A stretch of 64,000 nt of DNA from Nocardioides xinjiangensis (lineage in GTDB: Bacteria; Actinomycetota; Actinomycetes; Propionibacteriales; Nocardioidaceae): assembly GCF_017916455.1 (NCBI RefSeq), contig NZ_JAFMSY010000005.1, positions 183,739 through 247,738 on the forward strand. The letters are read 5' to 3'. Made by a program: the position numbers and the translations under genes. The notes below the pieces were generated by a model that worked only from the letters and a program-made list of their open reading frames with translations, did not search any database and had not been told where the DNA came from. Positions 1 to 8,484 of the stretch are shown here, in pieces (the first letter of the stretch is position 1; the number at the start of each line of letters is the position of its first letter).

Positions 1-1
1 G

Positions 2-559
2 GTGGCGTCGATGCTCGTCTCGCTGTGGCACGCCGTGCCGCAGCTGATCATCCTCGTCGCCGCGTGCCTGGCCACCGGCGTCTTCGGCGACGGCCCGATG
101 TGGGTGCCGGACGCCGTCGGGATGGGGGCGGCGTTCCTCGGCTTCCTGCTGATCATGGTCTACGGCACGGCCGCGGGGCTGATGTTCTCCTGCGTGAACG
201 TGATCTTCCGCGACTTCCAGCGGATCGTGCAGACGTTCATCAACATCGTGCCGTTCACGGTGCCGATGATGTACCCCTACCACCTCATCGCCGACGGCGA
301 GCGGATCCCGGCGGAGTACCACGACCTCTACGTCGCCAACCCCGTCGCCGAGGCGGTCATGCTCATCCAGCGGGGGTTCTGGTACCCCACGTGCGAGGGC
401 CGGTGCGCCGTCGACCCCGCCACCGGGGCCGAGCTGCCGGAGTTCGTCTCCGACCTCTACACCCGCGGCTTCGTGATGCTGGGCATCGGCCTGGTGCTGC
501 TCGCCCTGTCGCAGTTCGTCTTCTCCCGGCTGGAGAAGACCGTCCCGGAGCGCCTGTGA
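2..559 (+). CDS. Polysaccharide/teichoic-acid ABC transporter permease, 5'-truncated
   Basis: This is the C-terminal 185 residues of an ABC-2 type permease; the reading frame is open at the left edge, so the true start lies outside the window. Two hydrophobic segments follow at about residues 12-29 and 42-65. Then comes the region typical of TagG/Wzm permeases, with NVIFRDFQRI (about residues 66-75), a proline-rich hydrophobic stretch and the NPVAEAV motif near residue 112. The last membrane segment is at about 157-176. The stop overlaps the ATG of the downstream ATPase gene (ATGA), so the two are translationally coupled subunits. Such pairs export lipid-linked glycans across the membrane; the glycan here cannot be read from the sequence. 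Confidence 0.85.
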   Translation: MASMLVSLWHAVPQLIILVAACLATGVFGDGPMWVPDAVGMGAAFLGFLLIMVYGTAAGLMFSCVNVIFRDFQRIVQTFINIVPFTVPMMYPYHLIADGERIPAEYHDLYVANPVAEAVMLIQRGFWYPTCEGRCAVDPATGAELPEFVSDLYTRGFVMLGIGLVLLALSQFVFSRLEKTVPERL

Positions 560-1365
560 TGACGCTCTCGCCCACGACGTCGATCGTCGTCGACAACGTC
601 TCGAAGACGTTCCGCTACCAGTCGCACCCGACGCTGAAGAAGGTCCTGCAGGGCAAGTTGCGCGGGCAGTCGACCAGCGAGACGTTCAAGGCCCTCGACG
701 GGGTCTCCTTCCAGGTGCAGCAGGGGGAGTCCATCGGCCTGATGGGTCTCAACGGCTCCGGCAAGTCCACCCTGCTCAAGCTCGTGAGCGGCGTCATGCG
801 CCCCGACCAAGGCGAGGTCCTCACCCGGGGCCGGATCTCCGGCCTCATCGCGACCGGCGCCGGGTTCCACAACGAGCTCACGGGCCGCGACAACATCTAC
901 ATGAACGCCGCGATGCTCGGCATGTCGAAGGAGGAGACCGACGCGAAGTTCGACGACATCGCCGCCTTCGCCGACGTCGGCCGCTTCCTCGACACCCCGG
1001 TCGGCAACTACTCCTCGGGCATGTTCGCCCGGCTCGGGTTCTCCGTGGCCGTGCACGTCGACTGCGACATCTTCATCGCCGACGAGGTCCTCGCGGTGGG
1101 GGACCGGCCGTTCAAGCGCAAGTGCCTCAAGCGCATGAAGCAGATCCGCGAGTCCGGCATCACGATGTTCTACGTCAGCCACTCCGCGGGCTCGGTGAAG
1201 CGCATGTGCGACCGGGCGATCGTCCTGGAGAAGGGCCGCCTCGGCTTCGACGGCGACGTCGACGAGGCGATCAAGTTCCTCCACTACGACGGCGACGACG
1301 ACGAGCCCGACGGCGAAGAGGTCGAGGAGGACGAGCGCGACGACGCGCTCGCCAGCGACATCTGA
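559..1365 (+). CDS. Polysaccharide/teichoic-acid ABC transporter ATP-binding protein (Wzt/TagH type)
   Basis: A 268-residue ATPase that should energise the permease encoded just upstream. It has a Walker A motif (GLNGSGKST), a signature region reading YSSGMFARL as usual for this subfamily, Walker B with a glutamate (FIADEVLAVGD) and a switch histidine (YVSHS). The start chosen is the ATG overlapping the upstream stop; a longer open frame exists upstream but is a shadow of the permease. The last 25 residues are strongly acidic (runs of D/E). No separate carbohydrate-binding domain as in long Wzt proteins is present, so it belongs to the short TagH/Wzt class. Confidence 0.9.
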   Translation: MTLSPTTSIVVDNVSKTFRYQSHPTLKKVLQGKLRGQSTSETFKALDGVSFQVQQGESIGLMGLNGSGKSTLLKLVSGVMRPDQGEVLTRGRISGLIATGAGFHNELTGRDNIYMNAAMLGMSKEETDAKFDDIAAFADVGRFLDTPVGNYSSGMFARLGFSVAVHVDCDIFIADEVLAVGDRPFKRKCLKRMKQIRESGITMFYVSHSAGSVKRMCDRAIVLEKGRLGFDGDVDEAIKFLHYDGDDDEPDGEEVEEDERDDALASDI

Positions 1366-1438
1366 GCCCCGCCTGCTGGCCCCCCGGTCGCCCCTGCGCC
1401 CCCGCCCCGCCCCGCCGCGCCCGGAGGCCCTCGCCGGC

Positions 1439-1510
1439 GGGTAACGCCACCGGACGCGCACTCCCGCCCCCACCGGTGAGGGCGGGAGTGCGGGTTCGGT
1501 GGCGTTACCC
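1439..1510. repeat. 72-bp near-perfect palindrome
   Basis: Two 36-bp arms (1439-1474 and 1475-1510) meet with no spacer. 33 of 36 positions pair; the exceptions are 1453/1496 (G-T), 1456/1493 (G-G) and 1470/1479 (C-A). The outer 13 bp (GGGTAACGCCACC) and an inner 11-bp block are exact. It starts 74 bp after the ATPase stop. As RNA it would be a very strong hairpin and could terminate the exporter operon, but the length and symmetry also fit a mobile or repeated palindromic element. I saw no second copy in the window. The rest of the 1366-1762 gap holds GC-rich sequence, then an AT-richer promoter region from about 1620. Confidence 0.85.
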
Positions 1511-1626
1511 GGGGCGGCGGTGACGCGAGGGGAGGCAGCGACAAGGCAGCGACCGGGGGAGGCGAGGGGCGGCAGCGGGGGCGGACTCAGGCGCATTCGC
1601 GGGCGCCGACGGGGCGGAAATCGGAT

Positions 1627-1675
1627 AAATTGCACGGATGTAGCGGCGTGTCGACTGGAAATTACACGTCTGTAG
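1627..1675 (+). promoter_or_regulatory. Imperfect 17-bp direct repeat in AT-rich promoter region
   Basis: AAATTGCACGGATGTAG (1627-1643) and AAATTACACGTCTGTAG (1659-1675) match at 14 of 17 positions and begin 32 bp apart, about three helical turns, so a regulator could bind both on one face. This is the least GC-rich stretch near the left end. TGTAGT at 1671-1676 is a plausible -10 box for the amidase gene. No known regulator is assigned. Confidence 0.4.
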
Positions 1676-1692
1676 TTACTCAGAAACCCTTC

Positions 1693-1734
1693 CGTGACTG
1701 ATGTGACTGGTGTGAAACTCCTGCCTTGTGTGAC
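1693..1734 (-). promoter_or_regulatory. Candidate MtrA box: TGTGAC repeats phased at 9 bp
   Basis: CGTGAC (1693), TGTGAC (1702) and TGTGAA (1711) follow one another at exactly 9 bp, and a fourth unit TGTGAC lies at 1729, two further periods on. Read on the minus strand these are GTCACA-type direct repeats, resembling the GTCACAgcg-like motifs reported for M. tuberculosis MtrA. They sit directly before a cell-wall amidase gene, a typical MtrA-type target, and mtrA is encoded in this window. Binding is inferred, not shown. Confidence 0.5.
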
Positions 1735-1762
1735 CTTCCCCCACACAGGAGTAGAGATTTTC

Positions 1763-4486
1763 ATGCGACCTCTTCAGGCCCGTCTCGTCACCCTCTGCCA
1801 GCAGGTGCTGGCCCTGGGCGTCGTCCTCGTCGTGCTCACCCCGGCCTCCGGCGTGGTGTCCCTCGACATCGTCGGTGAGCGCCCCGTCGACCGGTCCTCC
1901 GGCACGGCCGGGGGCCAGTCTGCGCCCGCCGAGCTGGTGTCGGCCACGGTGCCGACGTCGGCGGTCGAGCCGACCGTCACCGAGGTGCCGCTCACCGGTG
2001 CGTCCGGCGGGTTCGCCGGACTGCGCGGTCGTACGGTCGCCGGCGGCGCCACCGCGGCCCGCGTGGTGAGCACCCCACAGGCGGTCACCGACCTCTCTGC
2101 CGTCGGCGTCACCTGGGACGGCGGCGCGCAGCTCGAGGACGACCAGATCTCGCTGCGCGTGCGCACCCGCACCGGCGAGGAGTGGAGCGCCTGGCAGGAC
2201 CTGGAGTACCACGACGAGCACGGTCCCGACCCCGACAGCGCCGAGGCGGCCTCCGCCCGGCCGGGCACCGAGCCGACCTTCGTCGGCGACGTGGACGACG
2301 TCCAGGTCCAGGCGGCCACCGACGGCGTCGCGCTGCCCGACGACCTCTCGCTGGCGATCGTGGACCCGGGCCAGGCCCGCGCGAGCGAGACCGAGGCGCC
2401 GGCCGACCGATCCTCCGGCGAGGACACCGACGGGTCCTACGACGCGGAGTACGGCGCCGACGCCGGCGCCGACGGCTCGGACGACCTCGTGCTCCAGGCG
2501 GCTCGGGCGCGGACGGTCGCACAGCCGACGATCTTCTCGCGGGCCCAGTGGGGCGCGGACGAGAGCATCCGCAACAAGGGCTCCCTGCGCTACGGCACGA
2601 TCAGCGGCGGCTTCGTCCACCACACCGTCAACGCGAACAACTACACCGAGGCCCAGGTCCCCGCCCTCATCCGCAGCATCTACGCCTACCACGTGAAGTC
2701 CCGCGGCTGGAGCGACATCGGCTACAACTTCCTCGTCGACCGCTTCGGTCGAATCTGGGAGGGCCGCTACGGCGGCATCGACAAGCCGGTCGTCGGCGCG
2801 CACACGCTCAACTACAACGACTACTCGTTCGCGATGTCGGCCATCGGCAACTTCGACGTGGTGCAGCCGCCGGACGTGATGCTCCGCGCCTACGGCCAGC
2901 TCTTCGCCTGGAAGCTGTCGCTGCACGGGGTGAACCCGGCCTCGACCAACCAGAGGATCGGCCGTGGCACCTTCCCGGCGATCAACGGCCACCGCGACGC
3001 GGGGTCCACGGCCTGCCCCGGCAGGTACCTCTACGCGCAGCTGCCGCTCATCCGGACGTACGCCACCCAGGCCGCTCCGGTCACGCCGACGGTGCAAGCG
3101 GTCGCGGTGTCCGCCCCGAACCCCCAGAACAACCTCGACGCGTCGCCCTACCCGGACCTCGTCGTGCGCCGCGCCTCCGACGGTCGGGGCCTCGTGCTCC
3201 CGACGGGCGGCCTGACGTCGTTCCAGAAGCGCATCGTGGTGGGCAAGCGCGGCTGGGACAAGCCGGCCGAGGTCCTGGTGTCACCCGACCTCACCGGCGA
3301 CCAGCTGGCCGACCTGGTGACGCTCGACCGGTCGGGCGTCGCGCGGATCCGCGCCGGCAAGGGCAACGGCAAGTTCGGGAAGACCACCCGCAAGATGTCG
3401 CTGCGCCGGTACTCGCTGATCACGGCGGTCGGCGACATCGACGGCGACGGCCGCAACGACCTCGTGGCGCGATTCAAGGGTCGCCTCACCACGCTGACGG
3501 CGACGGGCAGGGGCGGCTTCGACCGTGACGTGACCCGCAAGGGCTACGGCAACTACCGGCAGATCATCGGGCCGGGCGACGTCAACGGCGACGGCCGGGC
3601 CGACCTCCTGCTGCGCACCAAGAACCGGCTGTTCCTGCAGACCGGCTACGGCACCGGCAGGTTCGCCCCGCCGGTGCGGGTCGCCGGGTCGTGGAGCGGC
3701 GTCAACCGCATGGTGGCCGGTGACTTCAACGGCGACGGCCGCTCCGACATCGTCGCCCGCTCCTCCAGCGGCAAGATGATGCTCCTGCCCGGTCGCGGCG
3801 ACGGCACGTACGGTGCGGCGCTGGGCCCGGCGACGAACCTGAAGTCGATGCGCTGGATCACCGGCGTCAACCTGGTCGGCGGGCCCGGTGCCGACCTCAT
3901 CGGCGCCGCGGGCAAGCAGCTCGTCGTCGTCGCCAACCGCGACACGTTCGAGCTCGGCGCCCCGATCGACACGGGCGTCTCCTTCGCGGGGATGGACCGC
4001 ATCCTCAACGCCGGCGACGTCACCCAGGACGGGTTCGGCGACGTGGTCACGCGGGACGTCTCCGGCCGGCTCTGGCTCTTCGCCGGCAACGGCACCGGCG
4101 CACTGGCGGCCGGCCGGGTGCTGGGCAGCGGCTGGGGCCCCGTCGAGGGACTCACGGCGGTCGGCGACGTCACCGGCGACGGCAAGCCCGACCTGGTCGG
4201 TACGCCGGCCGGTGGCAGGCTGACCGTCTGGACCGGCACCGGCAGCGGGTTCGGGGCCGGCGTCCCGGTCAAGGGCGGGCTCCCGCGCCCGGCCGGCCTG
4301 CCCTCCGACCTGTCCGCCTTCGACTGGGTGCTCGGGGTGCAGGCGATGACGCTCAAGGGTCCGGGCGACTACATCGTGCGTGACCGCGCGAGCGGCGTGG
4401 CCTACGTGTACGGCGGCCGCAAGGCCGGCGTCTCGAGCCCCCGCGTGCTCGGTGAGGGTCTGGGGGCCTTCGACCTGGCCGGGTGA
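1763..4486 (+). CDS. Secreted N-acetylmuramoyl-L-alanine amidase (PGRP) with FG-GAP repeats
   Basis: A 907-residue exported peptidoglycan amidase. The start at 1763 gives a signal peptide (Arg at 2 and 7, hydrophobic core about 15-26) and follows AGGAG at 1747-1751; an upstream in-frame ATG (1694) would put non-signal residues in front. After a linker, the PGRP/amidase_2 domain spans about residues 255-430, with zinc ligands in FVHHTVN (about 283), HRDAG (about 408) and a nearby cysteine (TACPG). From about 455 on there are FG-GAP/VCBS blades with calcium-type loops such as GDIDGDGRND, GDVNGDGRAD and GDFNGDGRSD. It probably cuts the stem peptide from muramic acid outside the cell, with the repeats forming a beta-propeller for binding. 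Candidate MtrA boxes precede it. Confidence 0.9.
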   Translation: MRPLQARLVTLCQQVLALGVVLVVLTPASGVVSLDIVGERPVDRSSGTAGGQSAPAELVSATVPTSAVEPTVTEVPLTGASGGFAGLRGRTVAGGATAARVVSTPQAVTDLSAVGVTWDGGAQLEDDQISLRVRTRTGEEWSAWQDLEYHDEHGPDPDSAEAASARPGTEPTFVGDVDDVQVQAATDGVALPDDLSLAIVDPGQARASETEAPADRSSGEDTDGSYDAEYGADAGADGSDDLVLQAARARTVAQPTIFSRAQWGADESIRNKGSLRYGTISGGFVHHTVNANNYTEAQVPALIRSIYAYHVKSRGWSDIGYNFLVDRFGRIWEGRYGGIDKPVVGAHTLNYNDYSFAMSAIGNFDVVQPPDVMLRAYGQLFAWKLSLHGVNPASTNQRIGRGTFPAINGHRDAGSTACPGRYLYAQLPLIRTYATQAAPVTPTVQAVAVSAPNPQNNLDASPYPDLVVRRASDGRGLVLPTGGLTSFQKRIVVGKRGWDKPAEVLVSPDLTGDQLADLVTLDRSGVARIRAGKGNGKFGKTTRKMSLRRYSLITAVGDIDGDGRNDLVARFKGRLTTLTATGRGGFDRDVTRKGYGNYRQIIGPGDVNGDGRADLLLRTKNRLFLQTGYGTGRFAPPVRVAGSWSGVNRMVAGDFNGDGRSDIVARSSSGKMMLLPGRGDGTYGAALGPATNLKSMRWITGVNLVGGPGADLIGAAGKQLVVVANRDTFELGAPIDTGVSFAGMDRILNAGDVTQDGFGDVVTRDVSGRLWLFAGNGTGALAAGRVLGSGWGPVEGLTAVGDVTGDGKPDLVGTPAGGRLTVWTGTGSGFGAGVPVKGGLPRPAGLPSDLSAFDWVLGVQAMTLKGPGDYIVRDRASGVAYVYGGRKAGVSSPRVLGEGLGAFDLAG

Positions 4487-4515
4487 CCGGCGGACCGGGG
4501 CAGCAGGGACCGCGA

Positions 4516-5247
4516 TCAGGCCCGCGCCGTCGCCCGCTCGGCGTCGTAGACGCCGTCGAGGCGGGCCGGGTCGGGGTTGCGGACGAGGACCAGCGAGCCA
4601 CCTCGTGCGAGGGGCTCGGTGAAGGTGGCCATTCCTGGTGGGGAAGCCGGGTCGGCCACCGAGAGAAGACGGCCGCCGTCGGTGAGACCGCTCCCGACGG
4701 CGGCCGTCAGGTCGTCGCCCCGGGGCGCGGCCGGCGCGAAGAGCTGGCGCTGGGTGAGCTCGTCGGTCGCGAGGTCGTCGGGGGTGGGCGGGTCCCACGC
4801 CGTGAAGCCGTCGGGCTGGGACCAGATCTCCACCCCGACGTCGTGCACGGCCGCGGGGAGCGGCTCGGCGAACCGCACGCCCAGCGGACGCAGGCTGCAC
4901 GCGAGCACCGGCACCGAGCCGGCGCGGTCGGCCCACCCCACGAGCCCCTCCGGGCCGCACACCACGGCGTCCGGGTCGTCGCCGGACGTGACCCGCAGCC
5001 CGATCGTCCAGGCCGCTCCCAGGAACACCGGCGAGAGCCAGTGCGGGGGCAGGTCGACCCGCAGCGACATCCCGCGCTCGAGGTCGGCCACGTCGGTGAG
5101 CAGCCCGGACGCCTTGGCCACCCAGTTGGCGTACGTCGTCACCGACAGCTCGACCCGCTCGTCGGTGGCGTGGTCGTAGAAGGTGACCAGCGGTCGTCCG
5201 GGGTCGCGCCGCAGCTGGGCGGCGAGGACCTCGGCGAACGTCGTCAC
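4516..5247 (-). CDS. TIGR03089 family protein
   Basis: A 243-residue protein resembling the N-terminal part of AMP-binding (acyl-CoA synthetase-like) enzymes: TFAEVLAAQ at the start, LVTFYDHAT, TYANWVAKASGLL and GAAWTIG. It lacks the C-terminal subdomain and the adenylation motifs, so activity is doubtful. The GTG at 5247 is chosen because the family begins right there; frames further upstream are low-complexity shadows. The gene follows the DUF3105 gene by 13 bp, so they probably form one transcript. In mycobacteria the relative (Rv3268) lies in the same F420/rhamnose/mannose neighbourhood. Confidence 0.75.
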   Translation of the reverse strand: MTTFAEVLAAQLRRDPGRPLVTFYDHATDERVELSVTTYANWVAKASGLLTDVADLERGMSLRVDLPPHWLSPVFLGAAWTIGLRVTSGDDPDAVVCGPEGLVGWADRAGSVPVLACSLRPLGVRFAEPLPAAVHDVGVEIWSQPDGFTAWDPPTPDDLATDELTQRQLFAPAAPRGDDLTAAVGSGLTDGGRLLSVADPASPPGMATFTEPLARGGSLVLVRNPDPARLDGVYDAERATARA

Positions 5248-5260
5248 GTCAGGGTGTCGC

Positions 5261-5998
5261 TCACAGGACGGCGGGCTCCGAGGAGTCCATGTAGGGGTAG
5301 TCCTCCATGAACGTGTCGAGCGCGGCGCCGCTGACCTCGGAGCAGTACTGCCACACGCCGACCTGCTTGGACGGGTCGGTCTCGCCGACACCGCCGATGG
5401 ACCAGTGGGTGAAGGCCACGTGCTGGCCCTTGGGGAACGCCTTGCCGTCCTCGGAGGTCCACGGCACGGCCTTGAACTTGTCGCGGAGGTTGGTGGTGCT
5501 GTCCAGCTTGGAGGCGATGCCGCGCAGGTCGTCCATCTGCTCGGGGTCGTCGGCGACGGTCTCGTCGTACCAGAGGATCGTGTAGCCGTGCTCGAGGTTG
5601 TGCACGAGCTCGCCGAGGTCGGGCCGGTCGGACGCCGTGTAGAGCTTGCGGTCGATGGTGTCCCACATGTTCCAGTGCGTGCCGAAGGCGGGCGGGGCGT
5701 CGGGGTACTCCATCGGCGTGCCGACCTCGACGTGGTCCTGGTTGCCCTCCGCGGGCTTGGTGGTCACCTTCTCGCAGGCCGAGGCCTTGGCGCCGATGTC
5801 GGACAGCGAGTCCGAGGCGTAGGCACGCAGGTCGTACCAGTCCTTGATCGGCTTGAACGCGGCCGCTCCCACGATGAGCACGGCGACGAGGACGCACACG
5901 CCCACGATGGCCATGCCGCGCCGGTTCTCGCGGCGGGACTGCTGGGAGCGGATGGAGTCGATGACCGCCTGACGGTCGGTCTTTGCCTGCTTGGCCAC
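5261..5998 (-). CDS. DUF3105 membrane-anchored protein
   Basis: A 245-residue protein with a basic N-terminus, one membrane segment (about residues 29-48) and an external domain. The domain carries the DUF3105 hallmarks: FGTHWNMWD, then LVHNLEHGYTILWY with a conserved histidine pair, and FTHWSIGG. The histidine-rich motifs suggest metal or redox chemistry, but function is unknown. It starts with GTG. A TAGACT -10-like box lies about 49 nt upstream. It is the first gene of a two-gene unit with the TIGR03089 gene. Confidence 0.8.
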   Translation of the reverse strand: MAKQAKTDRQAVIDSIRSQQSRRENRRGMAIVGVCVLVAVLIVGAAAFKPIKDWYDLRAYASDSLSDIGAKASACEKVTTKPAEGNQDHVEVGTPMEYPDAPPAFGTHWNMWDTIDRKLYTASDRPDLGELVHNLEHGYTILWYDETVADDPEQMDDLRGIASKLDSTTNLRDKFKAVPWTSEDGKAFPKGQHVAFTHWSIGGVGETDPSKQVGVWQYCSEVSGAALDTFMEDYPYMDSSEPAVL

Positions 5999-6046
5999 GG
6001 TGCTCGGTGTCTCTCGGTCGACTGCTGGGTGGGACTGCGGTGGCAG

Positions 6047-6052
6047 AGTCTA
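6047..6052 (-). promoter_or_regulatory. Putative -10 box (TAGACT) for the DUF3105 gene
   Basis: TAGACT on the minus strand gives a predicted leader of about 40 nt before the GTG at 5998. No convincing -35 box is visible. Confidence 0.4.
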
Positions 6053-6089
6053 CGTAGTCCCGGGTGATCCGACCCACACCACGTCGCGT

Positions 6090-7001
6090 TCAGCGGGGCG
6101 ATCCGTCGCGCTCCCAGTCCTCGAGGCTCCATCCGTGGGCGAAGCAGACGGCCGCCAGCGCGGTCCGGTCGGCAGCCCGCGGGAGCCGGTCGAGGGCCGC
6201 AGCGAGCTCGTCGGCGGGTGCGCGCGCACCGAAGGCCTCGCGGTCCGCGGGGTCCCCGGCCAGCGCGCGTACGACGGCCTCGCGGGCGCCCCAGCCGAAG
6301 AGGTCGCCGCCCTCGGGGCGCACGAGCGACGTGGCGCCGGGTCCGTCCTCGCCGGGCGGCAGCACGAGGTCGCCGCGTCCCCGCACGACCGCGACGGGCC
6401 GGGCGGACAGCTTGCCCTGGGCGAGCTCGGCCGCCCCCGCGATCTCGTCGGCCACGGCGGGCAGGGTGACGGTGAGCAGGTTGCCGTGCGGGTCGGTGCG
6501 GCCGGCGTGGTCCTCGGCGACGCGCAGGCCGGCGGCACCGATCGCGATGTCGGTCTGGCCCTCGCGCCACGCCCGGCCCGCGGTGTCGGTCACCACCACG
6601 CCGACGTTGCGCCCGGTGCGTGCCCGCACCTCGCGGCGCAGGCTGCGCGCGGACGCGTCGGGGTCGAGCGGGAGCAGCACGACCGACCCCGCCTCCACGT
6701 TGGAGGCGTCCACGCCGGCCGCCGCCACGGTCAGCCCCAGGCGGGTGCGGACGATGCGTGTCGCCCCCCGCCGGGCCACCACGCGCACCGTCTCCTCCTC
6801 GATCGCCGCGTCCCGGCTGCCCACCCGGGTGCGGCCCTCGGCCTTGCTGACGACCTTGCTCGTCACGCACAGGACGTCGCCGTCCGCGAGGGCCGTCGCG
6901 TCGGCGGACCCGTGCGCGAGCGCGGCCAGCACCAGTCCGGCCAGGTCGTCGCCGGCGGCGACCTCGGGGAGCCCGTCGGGCGCCCACACCTCGAGCCTCA
7001 C
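6090..7001 (-). CDS. fbiB: Coenzyme F420:L-glutamate ligase, single-domain FbiB (CofE type)
   Basis: Adds glutamates to F420-0 using GTP, in the cytoplasm. The 303-residue protein matches the CofE-like half: [17 protein letters not shown] near residue 40, then [32 protein letters not shown] and AIGAAGL. Mycobacterial FbiB is about 450 residues with a C-terminal nitroreductase-fold domain that acts on dehydro-F420-0. Here the chain ends after a short helical tail, so that domain is absent. The GTG start overlaps the fbiA stop (GTGA), showing coupling to the preceding pathway enzyme. Confidence 0.9.
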   Translation of the reverse strand: MRLEVWAPDGLPEVAAGDDLAGLVLAALAHGSADATALADGDVLCVTSKVVSKAEGRTRVGSRDAAIEEETVRVVARRGATRIVRTRLGLTVAAAGVDASNVEAGSVVLLPLDPDASARSLRREVRARTGRNVGVVVTDTAGRAWREGQTDIAIGAAGLRVAEDHAGRTDPHGNLLTVTLPAVADEIAGAAELAQGKLSARPVAVVRGRGDLVLPPGEDGPGATSLVRPEGGDLFGWGAREAVVRALAGDPADREAFGARAPADELAAALDRLPRAADRTALAAVCFAHGWSLEDWERDGSPR

Positions 7002-8041
7002 GCCGGCGCGCCGGAGACGAGCGAGACGGCCGCGGCGGCCATGGCGGCGGTCGCGGCGCGGTCACGCATCATGAGCGGGACGGCCGCCGCGCGCACGCCG
7101 GCCTCCTCCAGCAGCGGCAGCTGGGCGGCGTCGCGCTCGTCGACCAGCCAGCCGTCGAGGACGCCGCCGGCGGCGCGGGCACCGAAGTGGGTGCCGACCG
7201 CGGCGGCGCTGACCTCCACGCCGATGCTCGTGAGCATCTGCGCCGCCATGCCGTGCACGTGTGAGGCGCCGACGATGGGGGAGAGGCCGACGACCGGAGC
7301 GGCCGTGGCGCGCAGCGCGTCGCGGACACCGGGCACGCCGAGGATCGTGCCGACGGACACCACCGGGTTCGACGGCGGCAGCACGACGAGGTCGGTGTCG
7401 GCGATCGCGTCCAGCACGCCCGGCGCGGGCGCAGCGGTGTCCTGCCCGACGACGAGCACCGCCTCGGCGGGCACGGCGGCGCGCAGGCGCACCCAGTACT
7501 CCTGGAAGTGCACGACTCGGCGACCGCTCGCGCTGTCGGGATCCGCGATGGCGACGTGCGTCTCGACCCGGTCGTCCGTCATCGGCAGCAGCCGGACCCG
7601 TCCGCCGTGGACGTCGGAGAGCCAGCGCCGGCACAGCGCCTGCGTGACCTGCGAGAGCGTGTAGCCGGCCTCGAGCATCTGCGTGCGGACCAGGTGGGTG
7701 GCGATGTCGCGGTCCCCCAGGCCGAACCACGTCGGCTCGACGCCGTACGCCTCGAGCTCGGTGCGCGCGCTCCAGGTCTCGTCGCGGCGGCCCCAGCCAC
7801 GCTCGACGTCGATGCCGTCGCCGAGGGTGTACATCACGGTGTCGAGGTCCGGGCACACCTTGAGGCCGTGGACCCACCAGTCGTCGGCGGTGTTGGCCAC
7901 CACGGTCACCTCGGTCTCGGCCGAGCCGCCGGGCACGACCCCGGTGCGCAGCCCGTGGAGGAGTCCCTGGATGAACCTGGCGCCGCCGACACCGCCCGAG
8001 AGGACGGTCAGGCGGCGCAGCGGAGTCGCGGATGATGGCAT
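6998..8041 (-). CDS. fbiA: 2-phospho-L-lactate (or phosphoenolpyruvate) transferase FbiA/CofD
   Basis: Transfers the phospho-acid moiety onto the deazaflavin Fo to make (dehydro-)F420-0. The 347-residue protein begins at the ATG giving [17 protein letters not shown], the glycine-rich N-terminal motif of the family; a 23-residue upstream extension is rejected. Other family features are [32 protein letters not shown] and [11 protein letters not shown]. The order whiB (divergent)-fbiA-fbiB matches the Rv3260c-Rv3262 region. TGATAT at 8071-8076 (minus) is a plausible -10 box. Confidence 0.93.
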   Translation of the reverse strand: MPSSATPLRRLTVLSGGVGGARFIQGLLHGLRTGVVPGGSAETEVTVVANTADDWWVHGLKVCPDLDTVMYTLGDGIDVERGWGRRDETWSARTELEAYGVEPTWFGLGDRDIATHLVRTQMLEAGYTLSQVTQALCRRWLSDVHGGRVRLLPMTDDRVETHVAIADPDSASGRRVVHFQEYWVRLRAAVPAEAVLVVGQDTAAPAPGVLDAIADTDLVVLPPSNPVVSVGTILGVPGVRDALRATAAPVVGLSPIVGASHVHGMAAQMLTSIGVEVSAAAVGTHFGARAAGGVLDGWLVDERDAAQLPLLEEAGVRAAAVPLMMRDRAATAAMAAAAVSLVSGAPA

Positions 8042-8085
8042 AGGAACAGCCTGCCGGACGCAGAACGGCCATATCAGATCCGGGC

Positions 8086-8115
8086 TTGACTTGCAGTGTA
8101 CGACAGGCATGTAAT
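8086..8115 (+). promoter_or_regulatory. Putative whiB promoter
   Basis: TTGACT (8086-8091) and TGTAAT (8110-8115) separated by 18 bp form a sigma-70-like promoter. The predicted start is near 8122, leaving a leader of about 43 nt before the ATG at 8165. It shares the intergenic gap with the divergent fbiA gene. Confidence 0.5.
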
Positions 8116-8164
8116 TCCCACAGTGTCGTTCAGTTCTGAAGACAGGGTCGAAAGGGCGTCAGCC

Positions 8165-8422
8165 ATGAGAGCAGAACTGTTTCTTCTCGAGCCCGAGGGC
8201 GAGGAGTTCGGTTGGCAGGACCGCGCCTTGTGCGCGCAGACGGACCCCGAGGCGTTCTTCCCCGAGAAGGGCGGCTCCACCCGGGAGGCCAAGAAGGTCT
8301 GCCTGACGTGCGAGGTCCGCGACGACTGCCTGGAGTACGCACTGATGAACGACGAGCGCTTCGGCATCTGGGGCGGCCTGTCCGAGCGTGAGCGCCGCAA
8401 GCTGAAGAAGCGCGCCGTCTGA
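8165..8422 (+). CDS. whiB: WhiB-family iron-sulfur transcriptional regulator (WhiB/WhmD type)
   Basis: An 85-residue regulator binding a [4Fe-4S] cluster through Cys23, Cys46, Cys49 and Cys55 (C-X22-C-X2-C-X5-C). It also has the GIWGG turn at 67-71 and a basic C-terminal tail (RRKLKKR) for DNA contact. WhiB proteins work with the principal sigma factor. The LCAQTDPEAFFPEKGGSTREAK region and the position next to fbiA identify it as the orthologue of Streptomyces WhiB / mycobacterial WhiB2 (WhmD), linked to division and septation. The internal ATG at 8165 is preferred over an upstream start because homologues begin close to it. Confidence 0.92.
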   Translation: MRAELFLLEPEGEEFGWQDRALCAQTDPEAFFPEKGGSTREAKKVCLTCEVRDDCLEYALMNDERFGIWGGLSERERRKLKKRAV

Positions 8423-8472
8423 GGCCCTTCCGGCAGCTCTCCGGCGGTTTCAAGGAGCGCGGAGCGCCTCGC

Positions 8473-8478
8473 TAAGGT
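8473..8478 (+). promoter_or_regulatory. -10 box (TAAGGT) of a leaderless glycosyltransferase mRNA
   Basis: TAAGGT ends exactly 6 nt before the GTG at 8485 and there is no Shine-Dalgarno sequence, so transcription should start at or next to the start codon. Confidence 0.55.
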
Positions 8479-8484
8479 GCTCCG

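Noticed and set aside
1763..4486. FG-GAP repeats as an integrin-like adhesin
   Set aside because: The clear PGRP amidase domain with zinc ligands makes it a wall hydrolase with a propeller tail.
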